DNA from: Mansonella perstans
Taxonomy: Eukaryota > Nematoda > Chromadorea > Rhabditida > Onchocercidae
Reading direction: 5' to 3'
Length of the DNA: 64,000 bases
Assembly: GCA_037074765.1 (NCBI GenBank)
Contig: JBAMDO010000002.1
Location: forward strand, 248,001-312,000
Position numbers and translations under genes: made by a program. This document shows, piece by piece, positions 11,871 through 27,300 of the stretch (the first letter of the stretch is position 1; every line of letters begins with the position of its first letter). The notes below the pieces were generated by a model. It was given only the letters and a program-made list of their open reading frames with translations. It was not told the DNA's origin and did not search any database.

Positions 11871-14800
11871 TCAAAATGCTTCGTTTAAAATTATTTATAA
11901 TTTCTTAATCAATAATGATTACTTAGTGCTACCACTGTAAAAGAAGCAATTAAATTTAGAGAAGGATTAGGAAAATTATTTAGTTAATTGTACAGAGATT
12001 TACATAATACACGCAGACATATAAACGCATATGCAACACATATACACACATACACGTGAACATAAAGTTTATTAAATATTGAAGTGAAAAACAGGAATGA
12101 ACTTTGTAAAAATTTCCAACAAAGTCCTGAAAATTTTACAGTAATCCCTAATTTGAATATTAAAATTACTATTAAAGATCATTAATTAGTACACTTTAAA
12201 AATTAATCCGACCATCCGGACACGATTCATCTGCCATGCGACAACTTTTCCACCGTGCTTTCTGCTACACTGCTAACTTTTCTCTGTAATATTTCATTCA
12301 TTGTATCAAATTTTATTTTTGCTTTTTGCTGAAAATTGCAGCACAAATTTTCAATCCCAATTACTCCTTTTCAAAAATTTTAAAGATTCAAATTTGTTTT
12401 CTAATTTTTCTCAAGAACGAATTCCAATAATTTACATGTCTTTCTAAATATTTTTTTTGAATAAAACTTACTTCGAATTATTTAAAAAAACAATTATATC
12501 CATTCCGATTCCGATAAATATGCAAATTGGAATTGTTACTTTTCTTTTTTCTGATTGAAAACTTTGGAATTAATTTTTTAAATTGGATAAAAGACTTGAA
12601 AGTTCATTACTTGCTACTTGAATGTAAGACTGCTTACGCGTTTCTTCTAAAATTTAATTTGAATCAAACAATTTACATCAATTAATTCTTTTGAATTTAT
12701 TTTTACTGAATCTTTGGATTATATTTTTAAAAAAAGGAAAAAATGGTCAACGACAATTTTTCATTAGAAAATTTCAACTAATTCAAATAAAAAACAACTT
12801 GTTTTTTGACAAAATAAATACTGGATTTAAAAATCTTAAATTATCAGATATCATCGTCATACAGCGGCAGTTAAAAAGGGTATGCTTATGCAATGGAAAG
12901 GTTTAGAGCAAAGAAGAAAAACTTTCAAATTTAATTTAGTTTCTTATCATTCACTTATAAATTTATTTCTTTTTCAAATTAAAAATTTTTTTAAATTGGG
13001 TATAAAAACTGAATTATACTTAGTTGCTTCCATATCTTATAGAAGCTTCATTTTACCAATATTTTCAGAAAATTTAATGAAAAAAATCCATTTTGAGAAA
13101 ATTTTCTTAATTAGCAAAATTTTAGCTTTAATTAGCAGGCTATTCAATACATAATCAATGGAAAATTTTGCAATTGCGCTCAAATTGCAGGATCCATATA
13201 TTCAAATATATTAAAGGATAGCCGTCAAAGTGCAAAGTAAATTAGGGCCAAAAAACTTTTAAAGTTTTAATCTATTAAGCTAATTAAAACTTCCAAACTA
13301 AGCCTTCAAATTAGTTCGTAATAAATCATTAACGAAATTAATCATACTAACATTACTTAATTAAGACAATTAATGGATGTATTTTGGTAAGAGATTAGTT
13401 TTGCGCAAACGATATCAAATATGCATGGAAAAGTGCTTTTATTTGAACATAATCATTAATGTTTAAAAAATTGTAGTAAAAAAGTTTTATTAAAAATTTA
13501 CTTAAAATTCTTAAAGGAAAAAAATTGAACTATCGCTTTACCTTTTTTTTTTGATAAATTGAACGATAATTTTACTGTTAACGAAAACTTAAATTTGTAA
13601 CATAGCTAAAAGTAAATGTAAAGGAAAATAAGAGTAATCTATAGACTTGAAAGCTATTTGAAATTCAATACTGATGGGTAAGGCAATTTTTATAGGCCAG
13701 TGCATTGTCCTCTGGAGAATAGGCCAGCGATTCATCCAGTCCAACTAATCCATTTTTTAAATGAGCCTAATCATATCTATCTTGTCAATCATCTTTTGGA
13801 ATGTTTTTTTGCATTTTACTAAAAATTTTTAAAAAAATTAAGAAGTTTTTTCAAGAACTTTAATTTCTTAAAATTGATTATTTTAGAATTTTCCACTTTC
13901 ATGTTGTTTTCATTTGAACTGAAGTTGCAGAAATAACTGAATAATCGAGGCATTCTTCCATAAACAATCAGGAATTAAGAAAAATTATGAATGAGGGATA
14001 CTCTGATAGCGGATAATGATCACTTGGTGCATTATAAATAACTTAAAAACAACTGTCTTCCCCTGATTTCATTTGCATCACTTCACGAGAACAGAAATCA
14101 AATGATAATTGTTATTTTAATAGTTAATGAAAATTAATTTAAATTAAAAAAAGTCAAAATATACCTAACCATTTTCTAATCTATTTTGGCTTTTTTTTTT
14201 CAGCGCATTTACCGTATATATTAGCTTGAGCGCAAAAATTTATTCGTTGCTTCTTTTCAATTTTTTTTTGCAGGTAATTAAATGACTGTTATTGTTTTTG
14301 TTGAAATATAATTTAGTTGTAATTGTGATTGATTAGTGGCAATTACAATAAAACAAAGGAAAAATAAGTAGATCGAAAATTTTCGAATATATAAATAGCT
14401 ACTAAATAAGCTCATAATTGTCATATCGAAAACAAATTTGTTGAAATAACTGAATCTTTTTTTCCCATATTATCATTCATTCAAAGAAAAACATTTAAAA
14501 AAAGGAATCGGAAATTTTAAAAAATTTAATACCAACAGCTGTATTCTTTCCAAATGCGAAACTGTAATTGATATCATCAAAATGATTTGTTGAAAAAGAA
14601 AAGGAAAGACAAAAAAGATTGCAAATATAAGGCAAATTAATTGTGAGCAGCAATTATCGCTGTATTGGCATAAACACTGTTTGCCAAAATTTTAAATATT
14701 CAACTATCAATATTAGTAACCGATAGACATTATCAGAATAATCATTTCGTAAAATTGAAACATTTGAAGTAATTTTAATTGGTACTACAGAAGTAAAAAT

Positions 14801-17720
14801 AGCTATTAAAGAAAATGAGGAAAGAACAAAAGTGAAGTTTTCGAACTTAGAAATAATGCATTCTTTAGAGAAAAAGAGAAACTAACTTCAATTCGCAATA
14901 TTTGTTAAATTTCTATGACAGCAAATTTTGTTGTTAAACGGAACGCAAATTTTTACACTTATTTGTGTTAATTTAAATGCCATAATGGAATTTTAAGCGA
15001 AAATGAAACGCGCTGAAATTTTTGAAAAGAAAAGAAAATTTAAATTGATTAATTAAATCTTACTAAATTTTATTCATTACTAAATGAAATTCGTTCATTG
15101 AAAGTCGTTGTATACAAAAACATTACACACAATTACATACAAACATACAAACTGAATACAAATTTTTTTCCATGCAAAAAAATTTTTTTTTTTAAAAAGA
15201 TAAGCATAAATACATACAAAAAAATCATTTTCTTTTTCGAGCATTTTTTCATACGCGTAATAAAATAATTTTAGTCTTTTTGATAGATCTGCACTAAGTT
15301 CGTTTCAAAAAAAAAATGTTTGAATCCAGTAATTTAGTGTTTAATTTAAAATTCCATTAAAAAAAATAATTTGCCTGGAATTTAACCATGCGGCAAATAG
15401 TAAAGAATGGTAAATTGATAAGTGGACGAGTCAGAGAGTATTCGACGATAGATAATGATGGCAAGTGGCAGTGATAAATGAGAAATAGTAATTTAGTGAC
15501 AGCAGGAAATATTAATTGAATAATCACAATGATAAATGATAATAGTAAGTGGTAGGGATATATAGTGATTTCATGGCAATGGGAAGTATTAATTGAGTAA
15601 TTACAATGATAAATGTTGCTAATGACGATGATGTAATGAATTTGGTTCTTAAATTGATGAATTTAATAATGAAATTAACTACACGGATAGTGTAATTTGA
15701 GAAAAAGGTTGACAAAATATGTTGCACATTTTTATGACTATTATTCTTTCTCTTTCTAGCAATTTCAAAAATTAATCGATCATTTGAGAAAAGTATTTTT
15801 TTGTTGCCAAACAATTTTTTTTGAATTTTTTTCTATTTGAATTCATTTCTTATTTCAATTAATTATGCTAATAATGCTTCAACGAATTGGTAGTATTAAC
15901 TAAATAGTTCAAATGAAGAAGACGTAGAAGTGCATAAGTAAATTAGCCATTTCAACTAATTAATAAATCAATCTATCACTATTTTTAATGAAAAAAAAGA
16001 ATTAACAAATTCAATCGGTGGCATTTTAGTACATAAGACTTCATCATTTTCGCTAATCATTTGATATTTTTTTTGAATAATCATTTCTGTCATTTCTTAT
16101 TAAAAACGCAAACCGTTTCAGAAATTAATCATCAACAATATTTTTTAACTCTGGAAGAACTTAATTTACGCATTCATAAAAATGAGTATAATACTTGGAT
16201 TAATTGCTTTGAATTATCGCAAACAGATAGTGAAATTAGTTATTATTCAAAATGATAATGATAAGTTGATGGTAATAATTATTGCGTAAGAATCTTAAGA
16301 ATTGCTGAGAATCTTAAGAATTGTAATATTACTATGCATTTTTTTATCTAAAAAACTATTCCCTCTACTAAATAATAACTGATTTAGGTAAGTAAGGTGA
16401 AAATTTGCCCAATTAATATACAATATAGTTTTTTGGCCTATGCTAAAATGCTACGGCTAAATTTTTCTTAGCTTTATCTTACATCATTTTTTACCTAATT
16501 TTGGTAATGACTTACAACTATTCTTTATTAAACAAAAAATTATCTTTTGGTGAAATTATCGCTAATTTTAGTTTGAGCATATTAAGTTTTACTTCGCGAA
16601 AATGAAAATGAAATTTACGCATACTACCATTATCATCAACATTATCAGCGTTATCAGCATTATCACCATCGTCATCAATCATTACTTGGCGAAAAATATT
16701 TTGTTTTGCATAACTTGCATAAGACTGCGTTTGAATTAATATATGTATACATGTAGAGAGAGAATAAAATAAGAATTTAATTAATTATTAGTAATTCAGC
16801 ATTTTATTTTGCTGATTGCATTAATTAATTGAAATAGCTGAAGTTCATCAAAAGACTGAAATTCGAAACGAAAGGAATGCGATGAGGACGATTTGATAAG
16901 GAGGCATTTGATTTTCGATAGTGACAGTGACACAAAATTTTGTCGCACAATTCACTTTACAACCTGTATGATATTTTCGCTAACACTTTTAACACTGATT
17001 CTTATCTAGCAATCTGAGGAGTCGAATTTAATTGATCGGCAATTCGTGTTAATCTTCAGCATAAATCAGTTGAAATCCAACAGTATTTCTAACTTAGTTT
17101 CAATAACATCAAAATTATCATTAATTAAAATTATCATTATCACAGATCAAGATTGTCAAAACTATCTAACTTATTTGATACTATAATTTTTGAATATTTA
17201 TTAAAATAAGCAAGTTATTTTTAATCCTTTTTTTTGCTTGGAATAATTTTGCAATTGCAAAACTTGAAATGAGCAATTTTATTGCTTCCTTTGATTTTCA
17301 TTAATATTTCAATTTCAGTGCTATGTAGTGGATTACTCAAACATAGTTTTTTTTTTCGTATATATACATATACATATGACATTTTCTCAAACGCAGAATA
17401 TTCCTTTTATTTTTATTGCAATAAATATTTATTTTTGTTCTGAAATTTTCATTCCTATTTCTTCCACTCATTCGAATCATTTACTACCTAAGATAACAGT
17501 GCTGAAATATTAACTGGAAAACTTATTTGTACTTATTTCTGCCATTTTCTAATTTAATTTTCATCAATGTCCAAATATTCTAGGATTATGGTGTTTATAT
17601 TCTTAGCTGTTTGTTTTAAATTGATTAATACAATTGACCGAAAACAAATGTACCTGCAACAGTGTGTAAAAACAAATATATTTTTCTAGTAGATTTGAAA
17701 AAATGATAAATTAATGTAAA

Positions 17721-17726
17721 TTGCAG
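17721..17726 (+). promoter_or_regulatory. Candidate SL trans-splice acceptor of the GT92 gene
   Basis: ttgcag lies 45 bases before the first in-frame ATG (17772), and an in-frame stop lies between the two (17748-17750). A 5' acceptor with no visible upstream coding exon is what SL1 trans-splicing would need. This is inference from position only. Confidence 0.4.
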
Positions 17727-17771
17727 GGATGAAATTAAATTTGCAATTAATGCCAGCAGTTTGAAATATTT

Positions 17772-20700
17772 ATGGCATTAATTTATCGATATTTGCACCA
17801 TTCCTATCAGCTACCGTATCATATACACTTCAATTATCAGACCTTAATTTATCTTTTATCAAAAATATTCTATATATTGGCCGGGTTATTGTGTGCTCTA
17901 GCACTCTATTACCGTACCACCAATATTTGGACATTAAAAAATATGGGTGATGCATTTTTATCAAGACGGAATCCATCCAGGCTAATTATCTTTGGTGCTT
18001 TTCATCGAAATCACATGGAACAGAATGTTCCCGGAAATTATGTGGTGAGTTATTATAGTTAATATTTTTATTTGAGAGATAACAATAATGTCCTTCGCTG
18101 CTTATACGTTGCATTTGTTGAGGTTAACAACTAATAGATGTATATTTGGCAACACTTAACTCTAGAGTAATATCAGCAGTATTGCTTATAAATCTTTTCA
18201 CAGTGTTTTAAAAAAAGTTTGAAAGTTGAAAAAACATGACGAGTTTGTTACGCAATCATTACTTTAGGTATTTCAATTTCTTGGTGATGTACAACAAACA
18301 TATCAATTGTATTGTTTTTCAACAAACGGAAATGGTAAACAATTTGTTTACCAGGCTCATATTCAACGAATACATCAAGGAAAGCGAATTATCAACGATA
18401 TTTGTTCGATGGCGGGTTTCATTGCTGAATGTCGGATTACTGATCAATCATTATCATTCGTACGGTAACCATTATTATTATTATTACTATTATTAATTAC
18501 AACAATTATTGTAAGTTCTATCAGTATTGTTTTTTCATTGATTTTTTTTTATTATTTCTTCATTTTTGTAAAATTAAAAATTATTTAGAATTTTATTGCG
18601 CATTTTGTACAAAAACACAATAAAATGACACAATGCTATTATATATATCATTGATTCATTCAAGGAACAGTATTTTTATTTATAATAATTTTTAGGGTGT
18701 ATTTCAAGAATAGAAAAATTTTTTAAATTTACGATATGGTGATCAAAAAATATTTAAATTATAAAATTTACATTTGTGCATGTAATAAGGATTGCGATCG
18801 GCGTGTACATACAAAATTATTTATTTTTAAAAATTTCTAAAGTTTCCTTTTTTGTTCTTTTAAATATTTGTTAAAATAAGTATGAAAATTATAGAGTAAG
18901 TACTGAACGTGACGTGGATGAATCACTTAAAATACCAATTGAAAAGGTCATCACAAAGGAGCGACATAAGTTGGTCGTTTGTGTAGCACCAACTTATGTC
19001 CTCATGGAATGGCGTATTTTACTTCTGGGTATTGAAATATGGCTAGCACTTGGCGCTACCAAAATCATCATCCCGATACAGTCCATTTCTAAAGTTGCAT
19101 TTAACATTCTTCAGGAATATGAACGAGATGGTAAATTCATAATACATTTCATGTGACATTTCTACATCAATGTCGTGATTTTCATTTCAGACACATTTTT
19201 TGACGCTGCCACTTTAATTTCACAATTAATGTCCAATAACGAACATTGATAGCAATTCTTATAATTTTTCTTATGAGCATTTAATCCCATAACTGTAAAC
19301 TGATAGGGAATAGCGATAGCGATTTTTGACAAATCCTCAACTGATAATTGTTAACAAACAGTGATAGCAAATTTTGATGACCTTTTTATTAATTATAAGT
19401 GAAATGATAATGAATAAATTTACGACAAGCAATAACAATAATTGGAATGTAAGTGATGAAATTTTTGCAAAATTAATTATTAAAAGTCAAAAAAACGACT
19501 TGGGAAAATTTTTAACTTTGACGGCGAATTGTTAAAGAAATGTTGGAAAATTTTTCAGGACTAGTTATATTGCGTCATTGGCCAAAATGGCCAATATTAA
19601 CAGATAAAAATCCCAATGGATTAGTGTTATCAAGAGGTAATGTAATGCTTTACTTTGATTGTAATTGGAAGTACAAAAAAAGTGGGAAAATGGCTGCATT
19701 TCAATTAATCCAAATAAACAGAATTTTAATTGAACTTTTTGAAGTTTTTTTCGAGCTACTGTCTAATCGATTTAAACAAATCTTTTTTGCTAACTTTATG
19801 TTGAAGTAACTTGTTTAGGTATTGAAGAATCACATGTGAATTGTTTGTTTTTTGCCAAGCAATGGGCTGAAATGGTAGCATTCACTGATTTGGATGATAT
19901 TTTAATTCCAGCAGAACCGATGAACATTTCTTCAACTGTAAATATTGACATATTAAAAGTTAGTCCTTTAAGTAAAGTATAAGAGGGAAGCTGAAAGTTA
20001 GCTCTTTAAGTATTATTGTTATGATTTAATATTTAATTACTTGTCTTTTAAATTTTATTTTAATGTCATTTACCTAGTATAACATAATTGATTTTTTACT
20101 TTGAAATTTTCATTTGAAATAATGGACTTTTAAACATGAAATCTTGAGATGAAAAACTGATTGATAGAAATGACACCTTGATACCTATAATAATTTAAAT
20201 AAAATTAAATAATGCATAAATCACTTGCAAATTGATTTAAATGAAATTAAGTTAATATATTGCAGACTAAATAATGAATAAAACGTCAATAACCAAATAA
20301 TTATTTTTAATTACTGAATCATCAATTAAACTTTCTTAGGGAAAAAATGACAGCACAAATAAAAATAAAATAATAATTGGAATCAATTACTAATTTAAAT
20401 CATTAAGCAAATTTTTTCATTAAATTTCTAGGTTTCAGAATCTTACAAATGAGCATCCACAAGCTGGATCATTCCTGTTTGAGCATCGTGATGTGCGTAT
20501 GGTGCTGCCTGATGATGAACAAATGTTACAGCTGGATAATTTCAATTTCAATTTTTTGATTAATGCAAATAAGAAAAAAGAATGTACAGTACGGCGTATG
20601 AAAACACGTGTCATCGTGAATGCAAGTAAATTTTGCAGTTTTTTTTTCATCTTGAAATTAGCATATGATTTAGCAAGCTTGTAATTTGGTGAATTTTATT

Positions 20701-22554
20701 GCTTATTTTTTCTGTTTTTATTTTGAAAATTATCAATGACAACAATTTAAAGCTAGAAATAAATAAAATAATTTATTGAAAGAGCAAAATGTTTCTTTGC
20801 GCTGATTTAGTTTACGGTTACCAATTCCTTGCGTTAATCTAATTTATATTTTTCACTAAAACTTACTTGCATACGTTAATTATTAATTCAAATGCAAAAA
20901 TGATTTTCGGTTTTTGCTTATTTTTGTTTTCAAGTAGTTCAAAACTAATCGGTTGAATTATAAACAACACGAGCAAAAGGCATAGCGATTTTTGCATAAG
21001 GAAACTTTTCCACATATAATTACGTGATAACATTTACATGAATTTATGATCGCAATACTTTCAAATTATTTTTCTTAGCATTATTCGCATATTGATCCAT
21101 GCCGTAAATCTTTAATTACATAAATTGCCATCAATTAAGAATAGTTTTCTTATTGTTACAATTTTATGATCGGTAATTTCAGGTCGCGTGGATACTATCA
21201 ATATGCATGAAAGCGGAATTAATCGTCTTGGTTACGTGCAAGTATATTATAGATCAATTCTTATCATTTTTTATAATTTTAATAATTTAATTTATTTATT
21301 TTGCCACTTTTTTCTTGAAGATTGTAATTTTTAAGAATGATTGTGTAAAGGGCAGGAAATGTTGACAGGTTCGAGTTCCATGTCATCGGGCACATTTCTA
21401 TCACATGCGACATTCATTTCGAGAACAAACAATAGGAAAGTCTTTAAATATGACAAATTTGGTACAATTGCTTAACAAGTAATTATTCACTTTCTCCATT
21501 GTTCTTTTCCAATTTAATTTTTGAACAAATCTTAGAAAGTCAAAAAACAGTGTATTTTTAAATTTACTCTTTAAAAAATTTTTTGCATCTTACAAGAATG
21601 TTTAGAGAATTAGAAAAAGAGAAACGATGAAAATCCTTAATTGTTTGCTAATTAAACATAGCTTTCTTAATTAAGCAGCAGATAAATAAAATGCAATGAT
21701 TTTGATTTCAATTTTTGCATTAATTTTAATTTGTTACAATGAATTACTCGAAAAATTAGGAAACTGTCAGGAATTACATGGATACTTCCATGCATTATAT
21801 GTTGTGAGCAAGAAAAGAGGTAACAAATGGTGAGCTGGCTTTCAAATTTTAGCCAATGTCTTGTTAAATTGTCGATCAATTTCCAGGAATTTTCTAGAAC
21901 GCCTTCACACAACACTTCGATCTATTGCAAAACAACGGATGAATGGCTCATTGACTGAAACGTTGAATGATTTTGATAAATGTATCATTGAAATTAACAA
22001 GGAACATTTTACGCTTAAAGTTTCACGTTGCATGACACCTCACGTTTGCTATCTTAAGTTGAAAAGGTTAAACACTTTTTAGCTATTGTAAATTATATTA
22101 TCAACTTTAAAATAAAAATATTACCAACTTTCTAGAACTCAGTTTCCTAATTTTCCGGATAATTCATTTGTGCTATTATCAAATATTTTCGAATGAAAGA
22201 ATTGACCGGAATTGAATTTTATGACATTTATCCGGTTTTTCCTTTTTTTCAATCAAATTTCCTAACACTTCTAAATTTCACAGTGGTTCTGAATAAAACT
22301 TTTTGTGCAATACTTTTTAATAGCATCAAATGAAATGATATGCACGAATAATTAAAAATGCGTGATTTGAATATTTTTTCTTTTATTTTTCTAGTGAAGT
22401 TGATTGCGTAGCCTCAACTGGAAATTATGAATTTGCTCACATATACGGTAATTTCATCATTCGATTAATGAATGCTCAATTTGTGGACAGCGACAAGAAT
22501 TGTGATGCACCAATTTCAAAAATTGTTCAAGGCAATTATTTTTATGCTCCGTAA
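17772..22554 (+). CDS. GT92 (DUF23) family glycosyltransferase, ten exons
   Basis: Exons: 17772-18044, 18268-18464, 18901-19130, 19559-19636, 19819-19958, 20439-20625, 21183-21241, 21369-21478, 21887-22066, 22395-22554. All phases match, giving 537 residues, the usual size for nematode GT92 proteins. Residues 25-47 are a single hydrophobic span after a short N-terminus, so a Golgi type II membrane enzyme is expected. The GT92 core follows: LVVCVAPTYVLMEWRILLLG, an acidic DXD-type site in AFTDLDDILIP (about 281-291), and AHFYHMR (about 396-402), the counterpart of the family's RHYR-like element. Family members add hexose to N-glycan core fucose (C. elegans GALT-1 is the model); the donor and acceptor here are not known. 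The start is the first Met after an in-frame stop. Exon 2 is called in the frame giving KQFVYQAHIQRIHQGKR, because only that frame joins both neighbours. Confidence 0.93.
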
Positions 22555-24240
22555 CTTAATTATGCAATGAAGAAAGGCATAGTAAATTTTGTACAACTTC
22601 TTTCGGTAAATGTGCAAAGGTTAAATTACACTTTGCAAAAGTTTAGTTTATTAAAAGGTAAAGTTGTAAGCATAAGTTAAAATTACAAATATAATAATAC
22701 CAATTAGTTTTCGTACTTTTTTAAATTGATTACACATAGAAAATTTGCAGTATATATATAATCCTACAAAACAAATAAGTCTAAGTGGTATGAATACAGT
22801 ACAGTATTACTACATTGTATCACAATGCAGCATGAAATTAACAAATTACAAAAGTATGAATAATAAGTATAGAAAGCGACATATTTAAAATTGAAAATCT
22901 GAAAATTTTGAAAAAGACATGAAACTTAATTACATTTGCTAAACATGAAACTTAATTGCATTTGCTAATTGCATTTGTCTTATAGAAGGAATTGTTGCTG
23001 CAAATAATTTAGGTTAGATTATTTACGATTATTTATTAGTTCGTTCCTTTTTTGAGTTAAATTTCATTTTTAGCTATACACTTTTGAAATTCTTTTATAT
23101 TATTTTAATACACTGTTAATTTATTGCTTTTCACTTAATGAACTTAATAATTTATCTGTAATATTCCGTGTCACAAACATAACCGTTATCTCTGGAATTT
23201 GTAGTTTTAAATTTTTATATGAAAAAAAGACAAGAATTAGCATTTAATGTATAACTTATATGTATATATCTAACACAATCTTGCACTGATGAGAGTTTGG
23301 TTGCAAATATGGCGATATGATGTAATAATAATGAGCCAATTATCATCCCTCCCAGTGCTTACTATAGAAAGATGTATTTGTTAGTGGAAAGATAAATTGT
23401 CGAAGACAAAATGAAGAAACGAAACAAAAAAAAAGAGCTTGAAGGAAGATAAAGCTAATAGATCAACGAAGTGCATAAAGCTTTGACAACAGTTATTGCT
23501 AAATTTCACAAAATAATTGAAATTTTATTTCTTTCACACTTAAATTTTATGATTCTTTCAACTCCTTCCAATGATGTGCGAATTTGAAAAGCCCAGCTAG
23601 TTTAGATAAGCAAATCCAACAAAGCATTACTTTTTCAAGACTTATAATTTTTTATAACAATGAATTAAAAACACAAATTTATACGCGAAATAGTAGAATT
23701 TGAAAATAAGATGCAAGAGTAATGCAAGTAAAAATATGAATGAATGAATGGCCCATGGCCTATGGATAAAAGGAAAGATCTTCAAGTTTTAGGACGAGAT
23801 TTTGGAAAGATCCAGAATGGAGTGGTAAATGCTTTGTTTGTGAAGATAGCAAAGATGTTAGATGAATTGGCATCTAAGTCTAGCCATACAGCCATATTCC
23901 TAAACTTAGCCTATTGAAAATATAAGACAGCCAAGCCGAAGCCAAGATTGCTATCTTTTGTCGTTGACATATGCTGTCGTTTCTTAAAACTTAAAAAAAA
24001 TAACAACAATTGCATTGCATCAGCGATAACTTCCTGCTGCATTTCCTTCATCATCGTTCAATCGTTTTCATCAATGTTTTTCATTTTGTTTCTGATATTT
24101 CTATTTGATATAAATTGTCCATAAAAGATATGGAATTTCGCTTATTTATATTGTAAATAATTTAAAAGCCAAACATTGACATTTAATCATTGCCAGGAAT
24201 CTTTCATCCGAAGAAAGGTTTTATTCTGTTCTCTCTTTTC
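22555..24240. other. Intergenic, GT92 to TWK channel
   Basis: No exon seen. An (at) tract lies near 22750. The two flanking genes have the same orientation, but at about 1.7 kb the gap is long for a nematode operon. Confidence 0.5.
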
Positions 24241-24250
24241 TTTTCCACAG
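24241..24250 (+). promoter_or_regulatory. Candidate SL trans-splice acceptor of the TWK gene
   Basis: ttttccacag after a pyrimidine-rich run, 71 bases before the ATG at 24322. The sequence between is open in the ATG frame, so a longer N-terminus from an unseen upstream exon is possible. Confidence 0.35.
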
Positions 24251-24321
24251 ATTTTTTGATAAAATCGAATTTAATTTTGTTAATTATTTTGTGGTGCATA
24301 TGTTTATGCATCCATTTGAAA

Positions 24322-27300
24322 ATGCGCGATGAAATTCAATCATTCTGCTTACGAACAATAAAATTCTTTAAAAAGGTATAATTTTTTTAAAATTTCAAGT
24401 TATCAAATTTAGAAATTAAATTAATTGCCATATTAAATGTACGATAGAAAATGGTAGTAACAAGACCATTTTTTTTTAATTTTTATTTATTTATTTCGTT
24501 TAAAAAGTTAAAAAGAATTGTGCATGAAAATAGTTACATAATGTATGTTTATTTTCATCATCACGACAGGTCAAATTTATTTAATGATTTGCTTGGTTTT
24601 TTTTTGCTAATAGTCATTCTATAATTTAGCTAAATAAATGAACCATTTTGAAATACTGTTTTTTTTTTTTAAATCACATATTTGCAGGATAACTTTTCAA
24701 AACTTCATTTGAGTTGTCAAATGAAAGAGATGAAAATCAAACTTTTGATTGATTTTTTTTTATTTTACGAAATTATTGAAAACGTTGAAAACATCTCTTC
24801 TAACACTCCATTTGTAAGATTAAACTTAAAAGAGATTATTTTTTTCATGAATTAAACTTAAAAATTGTGGCCAGGCATAATTATTGTTAGACTATTGTTT
24901 CAAAGAGAAAAATAAAAATGATTAAATTATTAATTTTAATTACAGATTTTCGGATTTACCATTTTACATATTGGGTTATGTGCATTAGTTGCTGCATATG
25001 CTGTTCTTGGAGCATTTATGTTTCATGAAATTGAATATCCGGAGGAATTGAAATTTCAGGGGCATATAGAAAATGATACGTGGACGGTGAGTTTGTTGCA
25101 AAAATTTCCCTCTAAATTTTTTTTTAACATTTTTGTTTTACACTTTTTTATTTGAGAAAGCATTTATACTTTTTTTTTGAATTTTTATCAAAAGAAAAAA
25201 TTGTTAAAGTGTATAAATTATTAAATAGTTTAGTTAAGGGTTAGGTATCGTTTTTTTTTTTTTTTTTTGAAGATTAGAATTAGTATTTAATAAATTTACA
25301 GGAATGAGGAATCGATCCAAAGTCATTTTCTGCCTTTTATAGCTTGAATTTAATGCTATTTTAAATTTGATAGAAAAGGAAAAACCAATCTTAATTAATT
25401 AGTAATTAGTGGTTTGAGTGAAATATTCAGTGCGGTAGTTGGTTTTTATGAGAAATTTTTTTTATGAGATGAAATAAAAGATTAATGTCTTTAAATTCAT
25501 TTTTAGAAAGATGCTGACAATAATTGTAAACTAGAAAACTAGAAAGTTTCTCTCGATTTTTTCGAAGTCATAATTTACTATTTCTACAAGTGCAACTTTA
25601 AATAAAGCAAAACAGTTACTATATTTAGCTATTCTCATTAACTTCCTGAGTAATAATTCTTAGCATCTATGTTTTTCATAACTCTCACGAGTGATAAGTT
25701 TTGTCATCTTTGTTCTCATAACTGCATAAATGATTACTCTTGTGTTATTATCCTTTTTCTCTTAACTTTCTCGTAATAATTCTTCCTTACTATCATAAAT
25801 TTCACTGCATTAAACCTGTTATCTACCCAACTCGTTATATTCTGAAAGTTTGTACTCTAGGATTTCATTTTTCCTACTTTGAATTGTCCATGAAGAAAAC
25901 AACGTATGCTTCTAGTTTTTCTTCACTTCAATTTAAGTTTGTTTTTTGTTTTCCTAAACTCAAATGCTATTATTTATTGATGAAAATTTTTTATTAAAAA
26001 ACTTCATTCCTTACTATAAAACCAGTAAAAACAATCAATTGTCAAAGGAAAAGAAAAGCAAGAGCTCAGATTAAGATAATAATTTTGTTACGATAATAAT
26101 AATAATACTCAAAACAATAATAATATAATAATTATAAAACTCGAAACGATAATAATACTCAAAACTCAATCTTATGCAAAAATTTCAAATCTTGTCCAAA
26201 GATTTAAAAAAAAGAATATCACAAAAGAAGAAAGTGATATCGAAAAGGTCATGAATTAAATTCGAATTATCATTATCGTTGAAAATTTATGGCACTAAAA
26301 AGAACATCATCCAATTTGCTCAGTTCATTTTAACTATTTCTAAATGAAATTTTGAACGATCGTCTGCAAGAGTATATTTTAAGTGATTAATCGTATTTCT
26401 TTTTTTGAATTTTTTTTCTTTTGCTGTCATTTTAAGGCTATTTTTTCGTTTTCGTACGCGCAACACATTCATTTCTGGCCAATTCTGGCACTATTATACC
26501 ATCAAAAATAGGCCAGAAATTTGTCGAATTGTCTGACATTTAATTAAAAAAAAAAACAAAAACAAAACAAAACAAAACAAAATTGCAATTATATTAAATT
26601 AAAAATTAATTTTGATCATTCATCAGCACTTTTAATTAGGTTTGGAATCAATTCTAAAGTTCTCACTAAATGTTTTAATTCATAATTTTTTCCTGAATTC
26701 TTAAATTTAAATTTTACGCTTCTTCTCTATTTCTTTCTGCTAATTTTCCAGCTTATTTCAACACTATCATTACTTTTCAGGTAGTAAATGAGTTGTATGG
26801 GTTTATTGATTCAAGTGATGTGATTGAAGAAGCAGAAGTAAAAAACAAAGCACATCAGTTACTGAAAGTTTTCGAATTACAACTTGTTCATGCCATAAAC
26901 TTTGAAGGTTTCAAATTTTTTAAATGCATTCAAAAGTTTTCAAAATTATATTTCCTGTATAAAGCAAAATTTTAGATTTGTTAAATTAAAAAATTTTTTA
27001 AGGCTATGATGATAAACACGCGACAACACCAACTTATCAGTGGACATTTTCTGGTGCTTTATTATTTTCAATAACAGTTTTCACAACTATCGGTAAGCTT
27101 TTTTCTCATTTATAATTAAAATCATTTATGCTTTCATTACAATTACATCACTCTTGCTATGCTACAATATTTATTCATTAAGAAGCATGAATGTTGATTA
27201 GCTGCCTCTAAAAATTATAAAATGAGGAAAATTGATTTTTTTTAATCTATCACTTAACTTGGCTTCTTTAACTTTTGTAGCCAATATGATTAAGTTATAC

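Larger units (their letters stand above)
9174..17720. other. AT-rich region, no gene recognised
   Basis: About 8.5 kb without an exon chain. It contains a GAT microsatellite near 10.86 kb, a diverged duplication near 11.6-11.9 kb, a short direct repeat of gaatcttaagaattg at about 16.29-16.33 kb and a degenerate ATTATC-type tract at 16628-16680. The open frames are low-complexity. Confidence 0.5.

Noticed and set aside
12691..13154. Overlapping plus-strand open frames near 12.7-13.15 kb as a gene
   Set aside because: Low-complexity Lys/Asn/Phe/Leu peptides in different frames with no recognisable domain or convincing splice chain.
21366..21380. GGTTCGAGTTCC, like a tRNA B box
   Set aside because: No A box or cloverleaf around it, and it lies in a GT92 exon whose frame (VRVPCHRAHFYHMR) explains the sequence.
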